Assembly: GCA_007922305.1 (NCBI GenBank)
Contig: ML677326.1
Span: 55,174,785 to 55,238,784 of the forward strand
From: Dermatemys mawii
Lineage: Eukaryota; Chordata; Testudines; Dermatemydidae
Reading direction: 5' to 3'
Length of the DNA stretch: 64,000 nt
Made by a program: the position numbers and the translations under genes. Shown here piece after piece: positions 1 through 11,300 of this stretch; position 1 is the first letter of the stretch; every line of letters starts with the position of its first letter. The notes under the pieces are model-generated. The model had not been told where the DNA came from. It searched no databases and saw nothing but the letters and a program-made list of their open reading frames with translations.

Positions 1-178
1 GGAGTCCCCTGTCCCGGCAGGCATTGGGTCCCATCTTCTCTCCCCTGCTGGGCAGCGGGGAGAGAAGCCGCAGCCCCCACCTGCTGGGGTCTGAGACCCC
101 ACTATAACGCGACCCTGCATTTAGCGCAATGGGATTTCTTGGATCCCATTTGTCACGTTATAGCGGGGCTCAACTGTA
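1..178. repeat. Unclassified interspersed repeat fragment
   Basis: The segment is GC-rich and ends near position 178. It contains two related pieces, 'ataacgcgaccctg' near 104 and 'cacgttatagcggggctca' near 155, which resemble opposite ends of a fold. I recognise the general look as a turtle repeat from memory only. It is cut by the window edge, so its class cannot be judged. Confidence 0.35.
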
Positions 179-978
179 TCTGCTGCCCTACTCTGAGAAC
201 TACTACATTTGCCTGAATCTGTCACAGGTGATGGGACTGCCAGTGCTTTGTAGTCCTGTAATTCTGATGTTGCAGAAGGAAAAATGCATAAGGGCTTGAC
301 CACCAAACTTCTGAATGAGGGAGCAATACTGGTTGCTGCCTGGAGGACAATAGCTCCACAAGAACCATAGAGAAGTCACGTAACTACCAACTAGTTGCAA
401 GTGCTCTAGTGGGTTTGACTTCCCTTGCTGCCTGTAGCCAGTTGCAACTCCAAAAGTTGTGGAGTCTCAACTCTTGTTGGGGACAATGTTTCAATGTGGA
501 TGAAATGCTGGGGTATCAATTGTCCTTGGATACATTGAAAAAGTATGGTGGCAGGTGTTCGTATCACATTATCCAACACACGAAACTTCTCCCTAGGCAA
601 ACAGTATATTTGATACCAATGGCACATATGAAAGATGCTACAATGTTATTTTTTATCTCCAAGTAGCCCTTTGACTCCAGAAAATGATTGGAATTAATAG
701 TGGCGGGCAAGGATCGCACTCTCACAATCACTTGTCTACCAAATTATCATAAATGAACACCACTCATTAACATACCTGACTGTCTAAGAATGAGAAGCAA
801 TCCAACAATGAAGCCAGTTTCCAAAAAGGGAGGCAACTAAACTGAGCATTTCAAGATGCATGTACCTTACGCAGCTGTGTATTTTACCTCAAATATAATA
901 AGCTGAAGTCCAGCATAGAGCTTCATCATGATGGAAGACAAAAAGATAAAAGCTTTAGTCAAGCATAGTGCTGGGGAG
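179..978. other. No recognisable feature
   Basis: Only short unrelated open frames lie here, with no codon-like conservation. I see no repeat boundary, tRNA-like fold or promoter that I can support. Confidence 0.5.
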
Positions 979-1544
979 CAGAGGTGCATTAAGGTTTCCT
1001 GGGGCCCTAGCCCAAAGCAAGTGGAAGGGCCTCTCCCCATCCCTTCTGCCTCTGTTCTGCATGCAGCCTTGCCCACAGCCCCTCCCCTTTCTGCTCCTTC
1101 CCCAGGGCCTGCTCATGTTCCACCCAAGGTCTCCCTCATTCTGCACTGCAACCCACTTTGCTTTCTGCTGCCCTGCACTGCAGCCCCAAGACCAGAGAAG
1201 CTCAGTCCCCACACCACGGCAGTGGACAATGAGAGCTCCTCCAATCCGATGGTCACAGCAGAAGTCTGGGTGCTGGGGCTCCCCCGCTTCCCCCCTACAT
1301 TTTTGCAGGGACCCATGGTTGGGGTACTGGGGTTTCTCCTGCCCTTTCTGGTGTGTCTATGGGGGGTCCAGAGCCACGGGGGGTGAGAGTGGGGAAGAGG
1401 ATGGGAGGACTTCCCTCACCCTGCCTGCCCAGTGGCTGGGGTTCCAAGCTTCCACTGCCTGGAGGCAAATTTCTTCTGGGGCCCCGCAGTTGGTCGGTAC
1501 CTCTGGGCACAGATCCCATTGGCCCAGTGGCTAATCCATCATTG
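979..1544. mobile_element. Probable hAT-type MITE, GC-rich
   Basis: The left end begins CAGAGGTGCATTAAGG and the right end reads ...GGCTAATCCATCATTG, a degenerate inverted match. The 8 bases before (ctggggag, 971-978) and after (ctggaaac, 1545-1552) agree at 5 of 8 positions, and two of the three differences are transitions. This suits a decayed hAT target duplication. The GC- and C-rich interior gives long spurious open frames in several overlapping frames. No transposase is present, so the element would be non-autonomous. Confidence 0.45.
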
Positions 1545-4063
1545 CTGGAAACTATCCATGGAACAGCAAGTGGAGGCCAATATTCATTAGGCCTAAGGTC
1601 TTATCAGTACCAGCGCACTGTGCCATATGATCCAGGAGCTAAATGGCAACTGAAAACTTTAAGGGAAGTTTTCATAAACCTTGCAAGGCAATCACTTCCC
1701 TGAGACTATTGCCTTTTGAGTATGGCAAGTGGCATCTGGCTTGCTTATGTTCAGCCCTAATATTTCCTTTCTCCCCAATCCCAGAACTATTTGAACTCTT
1801 CTTATCTTCCAGTCCATACTAAAAAGGAATGTATTTATAATTACGAGTGCTAAGAGAGCTCTTCAAATGTTTCCCCTCACCCAACCTGATCCACTATCAA
1901 TTCTGTGAATGATTTCATGAGACTCTGTATATGATTTTAAAAGAGAAAAAATAGAAAAAGATTGATTGGTAAACAAGAGCTATCATCTATAGACTCATTA
2001 TTCTTCATGCTCCAACCCTGCACCGCCCTTTAGAAGATAAATTTCCTCTCTGCTGTATAACTGCTGCTCCATGATTAATTACCAGCAGCCACATGTAAAA
2101 TCCACCATGATGGATTGTCTGCAGGCATCAGCATAATTACCCACTATAATCATTGACAGTTCTTGTCACTTGAGCAGCCAACCATCAGGACACACAACTG
2201 AAAAAATGCCTTGTAAAAGTGGGTAAAGAGAGACAATTAGAAAAAAGCAAGATCCATCTACAGTAGTTGGCATGGTCTCTTAGCTGGAAGGATCAACTCT
2301 TAGCTGACAGCTAAAGTTGTGCAAATAATTCATAACTAATAATTTTCATAACAAATATAGTTTCTTTTTCAGCTTGCAGACTGTGCACGAGCAGGCTGAA
2401 GTTTCTGCAGCTGTATTAATTTGATAATTACACAATATTTTACAAGCCTTAATTCTGTGATTTGACCATGAACAGTTAGTAATTGATAACGGACATACTT
2501 GAAATTTCAGTTAATAGCCACAACAAAAATCACATAGTATTGTTTCTGTTCCTTGATTGAATGAACAAGTGTAATCTAAAGGAGGGTTTGAATAAGTGCC
2601 TGGGCTTTGGAGCTTTCAGAGTGAGCAAGGATAGCACTTTAAAGAGAAGTATAGTTCATAATTCTCTTTATCTAACAAATTTTAAATCCTTTGACTTTGA
2701 ATCAGGCTTTGTTTAAGGCTTCATTCCAGAAAAATTAGGCTGCAGTAGATTTAGAGTCTAAATCAATGCCCACTGAAGTTAATGGAAAAACCTCTAGTGA
2801 CTTGGTTTGGATTCTGTTTTACTTTCCCTTTACTATTCCCATCATACTCCCACAAACAGAAAGTATGAATAGTCCTAGTGTCAGATTTTTTTGTCTGCCT
2901 TGTTTAATTGCCTTTCTGCTGGACCCCTTACAAGGGATTTTGGATATTCGGTTCCCTTACTGTGTCAAATGGTGTGCCATCCCATATACAATATGCCATT
3001 TCCACTGAGAACAGTAATATATGCAGGCTTTTACTTCCCGTGAACATTCATGGGAGTATAATGCAATCACTTGAGTATTTGCAGAAAGTGAAGTCAAAAG
3101 GACACAAAGACAGCTGAAGGGAATTCTGGAGGTGAGGCGGGCAACCCTGAGTATTACATTCTCCTAGCCCTACTGACAACAATCCTTATAAATTACAACA
3201 ATGGTCAGACCAATTTTCTCTTCCACAGAGTTCAACTTTCCAAAATGTGGCCTCTTATTTCCACTTTTATTTTGGACTGAAAATTGTAAAACAAAATTCT
3301 GGTTCCTGGTTTGAGACTGGAATGCAAGAAGTAATATATAAATAAATAAAGCCCAAGCGAGCAATTGAGATGGTTAGAAAGTTAGTTGTATGCTTTCTAT
3401 TTTTTGACACAATACAATGTACCATATACAAATTATATTGGCTGTGTGCCACTGAGTTACAGATTGAGACTTGACTCCAAAATTGTGTAAGGCTAAAATG
3501 AGACAGATGTTACAGAAACAACAATGGAATGCCTTTGGGTGCTTTTCTGTTAATCAAGGCCAGCCACAGGATAAAAAACTGTAACACAGGAGTCATTTAA
3601 AATAGCATGAGTGATGTCACTATCCATCAAAATGTCCCTTCTGGTTTTTCTATGACTGTGGATAAAAAGTTTCATCATACATGACACATGCCTATCACAA
3701 CATAGAATGTACCTCATCCAGTGCATCAAATGCCCCTACAACTACGTAGATGGAACCAGACAATCATTATGCTCTCAAATGAACTCACAGAAAAATGAAA
3801 AAAAAAAGAAAAAAATACTGTAGCACCTGTGGGCAAGCACTTTTCACAAAGAGATCACTCAATATCTGACCGCTCAGTACTTGCATTCAACAGAAACCTA
3901 CACAACAGCTTCAGAAGATGAGCATATGTACTTAAATTAAAAACTCTGCTGGACATTAAAAACCATGGACTTTAGAGATACTGGTTTTATGGCTCATTAC
4001 AACAATTTGTAACGCACCCTGCTGCCTGCTAACCTGTAATTATCCACTTCATTTTAAGTGGTG
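1545..4063. other. AT-rich sequence without recognisable gene
   Basis: No coding motif is visible. The segment near 2745-2815 ('cactgaagttaatgg ... gacttggtttggat') resembles one arm of a palindromic turtle MITE, but it is too decayed to delimit. Confidence 0.45.
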
Positions 4064-4433
4064 TCCTACAGCAGTGGCTCTCAACCAGCTGTCCAGGGCC
4101 CACTGTGGATCCACGTGCAGGTTTCAGGAGGGCTGCCAAGCAGGGTCAGCATTAGATTTGTTGGGGCTCAGGGCAGATAGCCCAAGTCCCATGGCACGGG
4201 GTTGAAGCTCAGGGCCCTAAGCCCCGCCACCCAGTGCTAAAGCCTGAGCAACTTAGCTTCATGGAGCCCAAGGTAGCACTGGGCCTGGGCAGTTACCCTG
4301 TTTGCTACCCCCTAACATTGGCTCTGGTTTTTATATGCAGAAAAACAGTTGTGGCAGAAATGGCCCATTGAGGTTTTTATAATATATTGGAGGGAGCTCA
4401 AAGAGGAAAAGGTTGAGAACCCCAGTCCTACAG
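4064..4433. mobile_element. hAT MITE with intact 8-bp target duplication
   Basis: The element occupies 4072-4425. It begins CAGTGGCTCTCAACC and ends GGTTGAGAACCCCAG, which are inverted matches. It is flanked on both sides by an identical tcctacag (4064-4071 and 4426-4433). Eight-bp duplications and CAG-type ends are diagnostic of the hAT superfamily. The interior (354 bp) has no transposase, so it must have been mobilised by an autonomous relative. Confidence 0.8.
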
Positions 4434-4445
4434 CATGTGTGAATC

Positions 4446-5023
4446 CCTTATGCCACAGGTGGGCCAACTATGGTCCTGCCCTGCCCCTGAGCTCCTAGCC
4501 AGGGAGGCTACCCTCAACCCCTCCCCTGCTGTTCTCCCACAGCCTCATCTTGCCTCGCCACCAGCTCTCTGGGTGGCAGGGCTGTGCGCTCCTGCGGGGC
4601 AGTGTGTCTGGCTCCAGCCGGGTGGCACAGCTGCCAGACATGCTGCTCTGAGCGGCATGGTAAGGGGCCCGGGCAGTTAGATAAGAGGCAGAGGGTTCCG
4701 AGTGGCAGTTGGATGGGGCAGAGGTTCTGGCGGGGCAATCAAGGGCTGGGGAACAGGGGTGGTGGATAGACATGGGAGTCCTGGGGGGTCAGTCGGGGGG
4801 TGGGGTGGGGTGGGTGGATAGATAGAGGTCAGGGGGATTGAATGGGGATTGGGGTCCCGGGAGGGGGTCGTCGGGGACAAGGAGTACGGGGTTTGGATGA
4901 GGTGGGCATTCTGAGCTGGGCAGGAAGTGGGAGGGAGAACAGGGGGCATGGGCTAGGCTGTTTGGGGAGGCACAGCCCTGATGTGGCCCTCTCGCCAAAA
5001 AGTTTGCCCACCCCGCCTTATGC
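4446..5023. mobile_element. hAT MITE, G-rich, with intact 8-bp target duplication
   Basis: The element occupies 4454-5015. It starts CACAGGTGGGCCAAC and ends AGTTTGCCCACCCCG, an inverted repeat. It is flanked by identical ccttatgc (4446-4453 and 5016-5023). The right third is a G-rich degenerate tandem region (about 4770-4950). There is no transposase. It lies only 12 bp after the duplication of the previous hAT element, so two independent insertions landed side by side. Confidence 0.8.
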
Positions 5024-5697
5024 CTACCAGTCTGTCTGGCATGGTGGACTGCTCTACTCACAGCTGGAGTGCCTCCTTCTGGCCACATCTGGGAATGTGC
5101 CAGGCTGATGGCTCTTCCTGCAGGGTCTCTCTCTTCCTCTAGTATTCAGGGAGCTCCTTCGGGCTCAGCCCTTCAGCCAGGTCTCTACACTCCTCTCCTT
5201 CAGGGTTCTGAAATTCCACTAGACAACCATCCTAGGGAGTCTCTGCTCCATTGCCTCATCTGTGCCGCTTCCCCAGTGACTGTTACAGGAACCTTTCTGG
5301 GGGTTCAGTCCAGGGACAATTTATGTGCAAATGTGTCTGCTTTCCCTCAGACCCTGTTGCTCTTTCCCTAGACTCCTTTCTACAGCTTCTGGGTCCCCCT
5401 CCCTTCTGGGTGTGCCAGCTCAAATTCCCTCCTTCCAGGGAGAAGCTGCAAACTATTCTCCTCCCTAGCCTCAAACATCCCCTCCCTACACGCCTACTTT
5501 CTCTGCATCCCCTTTCTTCTGGCATTATGCCAGCTCCTCCTGTTCCTCACTAGCTGGGCTCCATCTTCAATCTGTGCTTCAGGCCCTGGGTCTTCCCCAG
5601 GTGCAGTCTATCAGGTTAATTATCCTCATTTACCAGCTCTGCCTTGTATGAGGTGAACACCCTAGAATGCTGTCCCACTTTGTATTTACCTCAGATA
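5024..5697. other. C/T-rich segment, probable unclassified repeat
   Basis: This is strongly pyrimidine-rich on the plus strand, with many CCT and TCC runs, and no coding signature beyond chance open frames. It looks like the C/T-rich block at 17950-18330, which hints at a shared repeat such as an LTR or a LINE untranslated region. I could not delimit ends. Confidence 0.3.
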
Positions 5698-6024
5698 GTC
5701 TAGTTCAGGGGTTGGCAACCTTTCAGAAGTGGGGTGCCGAGTCTTCATTTATTCACTCTAATATAAGGTTTCGCGTGCCAGTAATACATTTTAACGTTTT
5801 TAGAAGGCCCCTATCTAGACATCTATAATTTATAACTAAACTATTGTTGTATGTAAGGTAAATAAGATTTCTAAAATGTTTAAGAAGCTTCATTTAAAGT
5901 TAAATTAAAATGCAGAGCCCCCCAGACTGATGGCCGGGACCCAGGCAGCGTGAGTGTCACTGAAAATCAGCTGGCGTGCTGCCTTTGGCACCCGTGCCAT
6001 GGGTTGCCTACCCCTGGTCCAGTT
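5698..6024. mobile_element. hAT MITE with 8-bp target duplication
   Basis: The element occupies 5706-6016. It begins CAGGGGTTGGCAACC and ends GGTTGCCTACCCCTG, a near-perfect inverted repeat. Flanks are gtctagtt (5698-5705) and gtccagtt (6017-6024), matching at 7 of 8 positions. The 311-bp interior is AT-rich with no open transposase frame. I recognise it as a common turtle hAT MITE family from memory. Confidence 0.8.
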
Positions 6025-6082
6025 ACTTTCTCCAGACTTGGGAAAAACTTCTAGACACTCAAAAGCATGTTCTTTCCACCCA

Positions 6083-6113
6083 GAATTAGCTCCAATAAAA
6101 GATATTACCTCAT
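6083..6113 (+). repeat. Truncated PLE-type 3' tail
   Basis: The stretch 'agctccaataaaagatatt' followed by acctcat matches the tail seen again at 48160-48190. It stops exactly where a CAGGGCC-type element end begins at 6114, so it was probably interrupted by that insertion. Confidence 0.4.
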
Positions 6114-6460
6114 CAGGGCCAGACTTAGAGAAAATGGTGCCCTGGGTGAACTTCCATTTTGGAACCCCTGACTCCCATGGACACGGTGCCCCCCATTGCC
6201 CCTGGCCCATGTGGGCTCCCCACCTCCCTCTTTCCATAACCCCTGCACTGTGCTCCCTTTGCCCCTAACCCCTGCACTCCCCTTCTCCCTGCCCCCTAAC
6301 TCCTGCACTGTGCCTCCTTCACCCCTAACTGCTGTGTCCCCTTTGCCCTTAACCCCTGCACTCCCCTCCTCACTGCCCCCAACCCCTACACTGTACCTGC
6401 TTCATCCCTAAGTGATATACTGTGTTCCCTTTGCCCCTAACTCCCACCCTTGAACGCCAC
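6114..6460. repeat. MITE left end plus degenerate minisatellite
   Basis: The block starts CAGGGCCAGACTTAGAG, a hAT-like end. It runs into about 200 bp of a C-rich unit near 30 bp long, with phrases such as 'cccctaacccctgcactgtg' repeating imperfectly from about 6240 to 6440. No matching right end or target duplication was found, so only the left boundary is supported. Confidence 0.4.
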
Positions 6461-8103
6461 TCCTCATTGTACACCCCTAAGGGCCTGTGATGGAAGGAGC
6501 AATGTAAGGGCTCCCTGCATCCTAGATACTTTCCCCACCTAGGCTGCATAAGGGCAGGGAAGAAGAGGCAACTCCTGCTGCTTGCCTCACACAACAGCCC
6601 ATTTGGGGAAAGTGACCTGGATACATGGAGTACTCGGTGTTGCTCCTTATTCCTGCCCCCTCACAACCTCCTAGGGGAGCACAGAGGAACACAGGATGAG
6701 GGTGAAAGCAGTCTCTGTACATCACTGCTCCTCACCCCAAATTCCTCTGCCAGTAGGAAGCACTATGTAGTGCTCCCCTGCCAGCCTGGAGCAGTTTCTG
6801 ACTCTACAATCTACACAACAGAAGAAGCTTTTTCTTTCTTTAAAACAAGCATTATTGAAGGATTTTTCCTTTCCCCCCTAAAATAAATGACATCACTGTC
6901 TGACTTTGTTGGCTAATCAGCACAGTAAGGCAGCACTGAGCCAGTGACAGCTTGAAATTGCTAGGAATTCAGAAATCAGTTCAGAATACTTTATCACAAA
7001 GTCTAGCAGACACCTCATGAAGTTTCAAACTGATAACATCTGGGACTTATACTAAGAAAATGCCAACATTTATTAGTTAATATCCAATGTTTTATATTGT
7101 CATTCAATAGGGATATCCTAAACAAGAACAATTTTGAAATATAATTATTCTGCTGACAAAATAGATGAAGAAAGTTTAAAATGTTTAGATCACAGTAGCA
7201 TGGGTCAGCAGTCAGGGGTCAGGACTTGTCAAGACAGTATCATAATGTGACAATAACTAGGCTGCACAAAGCAGCCTGATTTTTATCTGAATGATAGTGT
7301 TTCTCTACAAACCTTAGATCAAATGCAAACATTGAACATATTCATATCTGATTATATTACCTGCCACATCATAAGCATGCATAGTAATATGGAAAAGATT
7401 AGGCAGTACAAGGAATTCTCCCTCCATTAAGTTAAATTTGCATTATGGAGATTCTTATACAATGTAATGGAAGGTCTGGTGACTGGTCCGTAATTCTAAG
7501 CAACCGAAAAATTGCTTGGAAGAGAAATTGATTTAAAAAACAAAAACAAAACAAAGACCTGAATATGTTGGGATCAAGAGGCTTGGATTAACCTCAAAGT
7601 AGTCTGGTGGCTAGCAGGGAATGTCTAACTGGATCAGTGACATATGGGTTTTACACAGATGTCACAAAGATGATTACCGTGTAACAATCAGAGGAACTAA
7701 AGAGTAAAGAGTTTCTGAACCCTACATCCCCATTTCAGTTTTGATCAAGGGGCATGGGCAAAGGAAGTTGTTCAGCCGGGTAGTGGTGGTGGTGGGGCAG
7801 ACATAAGAAGATAACCCAAAAGGCTATGAAGGAGAAGAGAATTGGTAGTGATGTTGATTATAATGATGCTAATAAAACTTCAAATACACATCTGCAGATT
7901 TAGGGCCTGATTCTACAAATCCTCTCTCAGGCAAGTAGTCCCATTGATACTAAATGTACACAAGGCCCATATGTTACATTTATACCAAATTCTTTGAGCC
8001 TTCAATGAAGAGACTATTACACTGCATATTACTACTTTAATAGTGGATTCAAATTACTGAAGATGATTTATGAGGAAAGGTGCATAGTCCCTGGAGATAC
8101 TGT
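6461..8103. other. No recognisable gene
   Basis: Mostly AT-rich with stops in all frames. Around 7908-7960 there is one arm ('agggcctgattctac...') typical of small palindromic reptile repeats. Nothing else can be supported. Confidence 0.45.
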
Positions 8104-8116
8104 GATAACATGTTGT

Positions 8117-8643
8117 CAAGAATCAGAGGGGTAGCCGTGTTAGTCTGGAATTGCAGAAGTGACAAAGAGTCCTGTGGCACCTTAAAGACTAACTAAAATT
8201 TTAGAGCATAAGCTTTCGTGGGTTAATTCCCACTTCGTCGGATGCATGCAGTGGAAGTATCCAGGGGCAGATATAAATAGGTAGGCAAGACCAGGTGGAA
8301 GATAACAAGGTTAGTCCAATGAGGCTGAACCAGCTTGTTATCTCTAATCAGGGAGGGTGAGGTGTTCAGGGAGCAGCTGAACTGGAGGTGTGAATAGCGA
8401 GAGAAGAGAAGCTGCTTTTGTAGTTAGCTAGCCATTCAAAATCTCTATTCAGTCCCAAATTGATTGTGTCAAATTTGCAAATGAATTGCAGCTCTGCAGT
8501 CTCTCTTTGCAGTCTGGACTTGAAGTTTTTTTGCTGCAAAATGCTGACCTTTAAATCTTTTATGGTGTGTCCGGTGAGGTTGAAGTGCTCTCCTACAGGT
8601 TTTTGAATATTGCCATTCCTGATATCTGATTTGTGTCCATTTA
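8117..8643 (-). repeat. Inverted copy of the PLE 3' end
   Basis: Read on the minus strand, 8643-8117 repeats the C-terminal part of the GIY-YIG frame and the 3' tail. The translated piece (8366-8643) matches the right copy with one difference noticed, R for K in INLGLN[R/K]DFEWL. Its outer end includes 'tcagaggggtagccgtgtta' (from about 8132), a terminal stretch missing from the right copy. Homology stops at 8643/9875, inside the GIY-YIG region. Confidence 0.8.
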
Positions 8644-10152
8644 GCCTACGCCACCAGCACTCCCAGCTATCTCCGTGACACCACCGACTTCCTGAGAAAA
8701 CTACAATGCATTGGTGACCTTCCAGAAAACACCATCCTAGCCACCATGGATGTAGAGGCTCTCTACACAAACATCCCACACAAAGATGGAATACAAGCTG
8801 TCAGGAATAGTATCCCTGATGATGCCACAGCATAAGTGGTTGCTGAGCTCTGTGACTTTATCCTCACACACAATTATTTCAAATTTGGTGACAATATATA
8901 CCTCCAGACCAGTGGCACCGCTATGGGCACCCGCATGGCCCCACAGTATGCCAACATCTTTATGGCTGACCTGGAACAACGCGTCCTCAGATCTCGTTCA
9001 CTCACACCCCTCCTCTATCTATGCTACATTGATGACATCTTCATCATCTGGACCCATGGGAAAGAAACTCTGGAAGAATTCCACCATAATTTCAACAGCT
9101 TCCACCCCACCATCCACCTCAGCCTGGACCAGTCTACACAGGAGGTCCACTTCCTGGACACCACGGTGCAAATTAATGACGGCCACATCAACACCACCCT
9201 ATACCAAAAACCTAATGACAGCTATGCCTACCTTCATGCCACCAGCTTCCACCCCGGGCACACCACATGATCCATTGTCTACAGCCAAGCACTGAGGTAC
9301 AATCGTATTTGCTCCAACCCCTCAGACAGAGACCAACACCTACAAGATCTCCACCAAGCTTTCTCAAAACTACAATACCCGCACAAGGAAATAAGGACAC
9401 AGATCAACAGAGCCAGACGTGTACCCAGAAGCCTGCTGCTGCAAGACAAGCCCAAGAAAGAAAACAATAGACCACCACTGGCCATCACCTACAGTCCTCA
9501 GTTAAAGCCTCTCCAATGCATCATCAGTGATCTACAACCCATCCTGGACAACAGTCCCTCACTTTCACAGGCCTTGGGAGGCAGGCCAGTCCTGGCCTAC
9601 AGACAACCTGCCAACCTCAAGCATATTCTCACCAGCAACAGCACACCGCGCCATAATAACTCTAACTCAGGAACCAATCCATGCAATAAACCTCGATGCC
9701 AACTCTGCCCACACATCTACACCAGCAACACCATCACAGGACCAAACCAGATCAGCCACACCATCACTGGTTCATTCACCTGCACATCTACCAATGTAAT
9801 ATACGCCATTATGTGCCAGCAATGTCCCTCTGCTATGTACATCGGCCAAACTGGACAGTCCCTACGAAAAAGGATAAATGGACACAAATCAGATATCAGG
9901 AATGGCAATATTCAAAAACCTGTAGGAGAGCACTTCAACCTCACCGGACACACCATAAAAGATTTAAAGGTCAGCATTTTGCAGCAAAAAAACTTCAAGT
10001 CCAGACTGCAAAGAGAGACTGCAGAGCTGCAATTCATTTGCAAATTTGACACAATCAATTTGGGACTGAATAAAGATTTTGAATGGCTAGCTAACTACAA
10101 AAGCAGCTTCTCTTCTCTCGCTATTCACACCTCCAGTTCAGCTGCTCCCTGA
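8644..10152 (+). pseudogene. PLE reverse transcriptase / GIY-YIG endonuclease, broken
   Basis: One reading frame runs from about 8644 to the stop at 10150-10152, interrupted by TAA (8833-8835) and TGA (9268-9270) with no frameshift. Visible reverse transcriptase motifs are MDVEALYTNIP (8746 on), GTAMGTRMAPQYANIFM (about 8917-8967) and the catalytic YIDD box in CYIDDIFIIW (about 9022-9051). Further on there are paired cysteines (NPCNKPRCQLCPHI, about 9676-9717). These are followed by a GIY-YIG domain, VIYAIMCQQC then MYIGQTGQSLRKRINGH (about 9796-9888), which is the PLE-type endonuclease with its CxxC linker. In an active element this enzyme nicks the target and copies the RNA into DNA. The first part of the reverse transcriptase is absent. 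The product is inactive by stop codons and truncation. Confidence 0.85.
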
Positions 10153-10499
10153 ACACCTCACCCTCCCTGATTAGAGATAACAAGCTGGTTCAGCCTCATT
10201 GGACTAACCTTGTTATCTCCCACCTGGTTCTTGCCTACCTATTTATGCCTGCCCCTGGATACTTCCACTGCATGCATCCGACAACGAGGGTATTAACCCA
10301 CGAAAGCTTATGCTCTAAAATTTTAGTTAGTCTTTCAGGTGCCACAGGACTCTTTGTCATTTCTGCGATAACATGATGTATGGGGCTGTATTATGAACAG
10401 TAGAATACATTTCATAGTAATACATGGCATCTGTCTATTTGTATATAAAGGTAAGGTATTTAAAGTGGGAACAATTTTGGGGAAGGTTGATTGATTTAT

Positions 10500-10501
<2 letters not shown>

Positions 10502-10535
<34 letters not shown>
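10502..10535. repeat. (AC)n microsatellite
   Basis: Uninterrupted AC dinucleotide run of about 34 bp, just downstream of the PLE. Confidence 0.95.
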
Positions 10536-10536
<1 letters not shown>

Positions 10537-11165
10537 GCACCTGGCCAAAGACCTGGGGAAATCTTTGCCTCGGTGAAGTGAATGGCAAAACTCAACTGAC
10601 TTCACTATCGAGTGAATTTTATACTTGATGCCTCTGGCATAAATGAAAAATACAAATGAACATGAACAACAAAAAATAAACAAAGCAATTTCCCCAAATC
10701 AGAAGAGAGAAGGAGGTTACCTCCTCATCCAACACTTGTGGTACTTGTCTCAGCCCACAATATACCCAAACTGATTTCAGTTCCCCCTAACATCTCCCAA
10801 ATTTGAGAAAATAAATTTACAATTGAGGGTTTGGAACTGATTACCTTACAATTACTTTTATTGTTTGGATGGCTGGAGATATTTGGTCTTTTCTATCATG
10901 CACTAGAATGCATCCAAAATTTTACAGTATCCAGAGTACTACACACCTATTATGTATAAATACTAAAGTAATTCAATACAATCCATCTGTGTTTGAGGGA
11001 AGAAAAGTCGGTTAAGTTGTTATAAAATATTAACTCAATACTGTTTTATTTATGTATTTATTGCTTAAACATATCCCAGTGCAACAAATAGGTCAGAAGT
11101 GATTATGTGAAGTGGTTAAAATGGTCAGTGTTTCAGCTATTGTTATCTGAGCTACTATTCTAATA
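10536..11165. other. No recognisable feature
   Basis: AT-rich spacer between the AC microsatellite and the next PLE tail. No gene or repeat boundary is visible. Confidence 0.45.
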
Positions 11166-11167
11166 AT

Positions 11168-11300
11168 CAGTATCAGAGGGGTAGCCAAGTTAGTCTGGAT
11201 CTGCAAAAGCGACAGAGTCTTATAGCACCTTATAGACTAACAGATCTTAGTGATCATAAGCTTTCGGGGGCTAAGACCCATTATGTCAGACTGCTGGATT
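11168..11300 (-). mobile_element. PLE tail fragment (3' end only)
   Basis: Contains 'tatcagaggggtagccaag', then 'gacagagtcttatagcacct' and 'cataagctttcgggggcta'. These are the family's terminal motifs in the order expected for a minus-strand copy. No coding part remains. This is a severely 5'-truncated insertion. Confidence 0.7.

Larger units (their letters stand above)
8104..10379 (+). mobile_element. Penelope-like retroelement, 5'-truncated, with inverted 3' copy
   Basis: The element occupies 8117-10366 and is flanked by GATAACATGTTGT (8104-8116) and GATAACATGATGT (10367-10379), a 13-bp duplication with one mismatch. Its plus-strand body carries reverse transcriptase and GIY-YIG endonuclease sequence and has the 3' tail common to PLE copies here. 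The left portion, 8117-8643, is an inverted copy of the 3' part (about 9875-10366). PLEs are known to carry such rearranged, partly inverted terminal copies. The body begins abruptly near 8644, in the middle of the reverse transcriptase, so the N-terminal part is missing. Confidence 0.85.

Noticed and set aside
928..1703. Overlapping long open frames (up to 188 codons) in both directions
   Set aside because: They lie in a GC-rich segment bounded by MITE-like ends. Several frames are open at once, which reflects composition, and no motif is seen.
4435..5108. Several open frames of 60-100 codons
   Set aside because: They lie within a hAT MITE with G-rich composition and are not shared between strands in any coding-like way.
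10335..10683. Minus-strand frames with cysteine-valine runs
   Set aside because: They are translations of the AC microsatellite.
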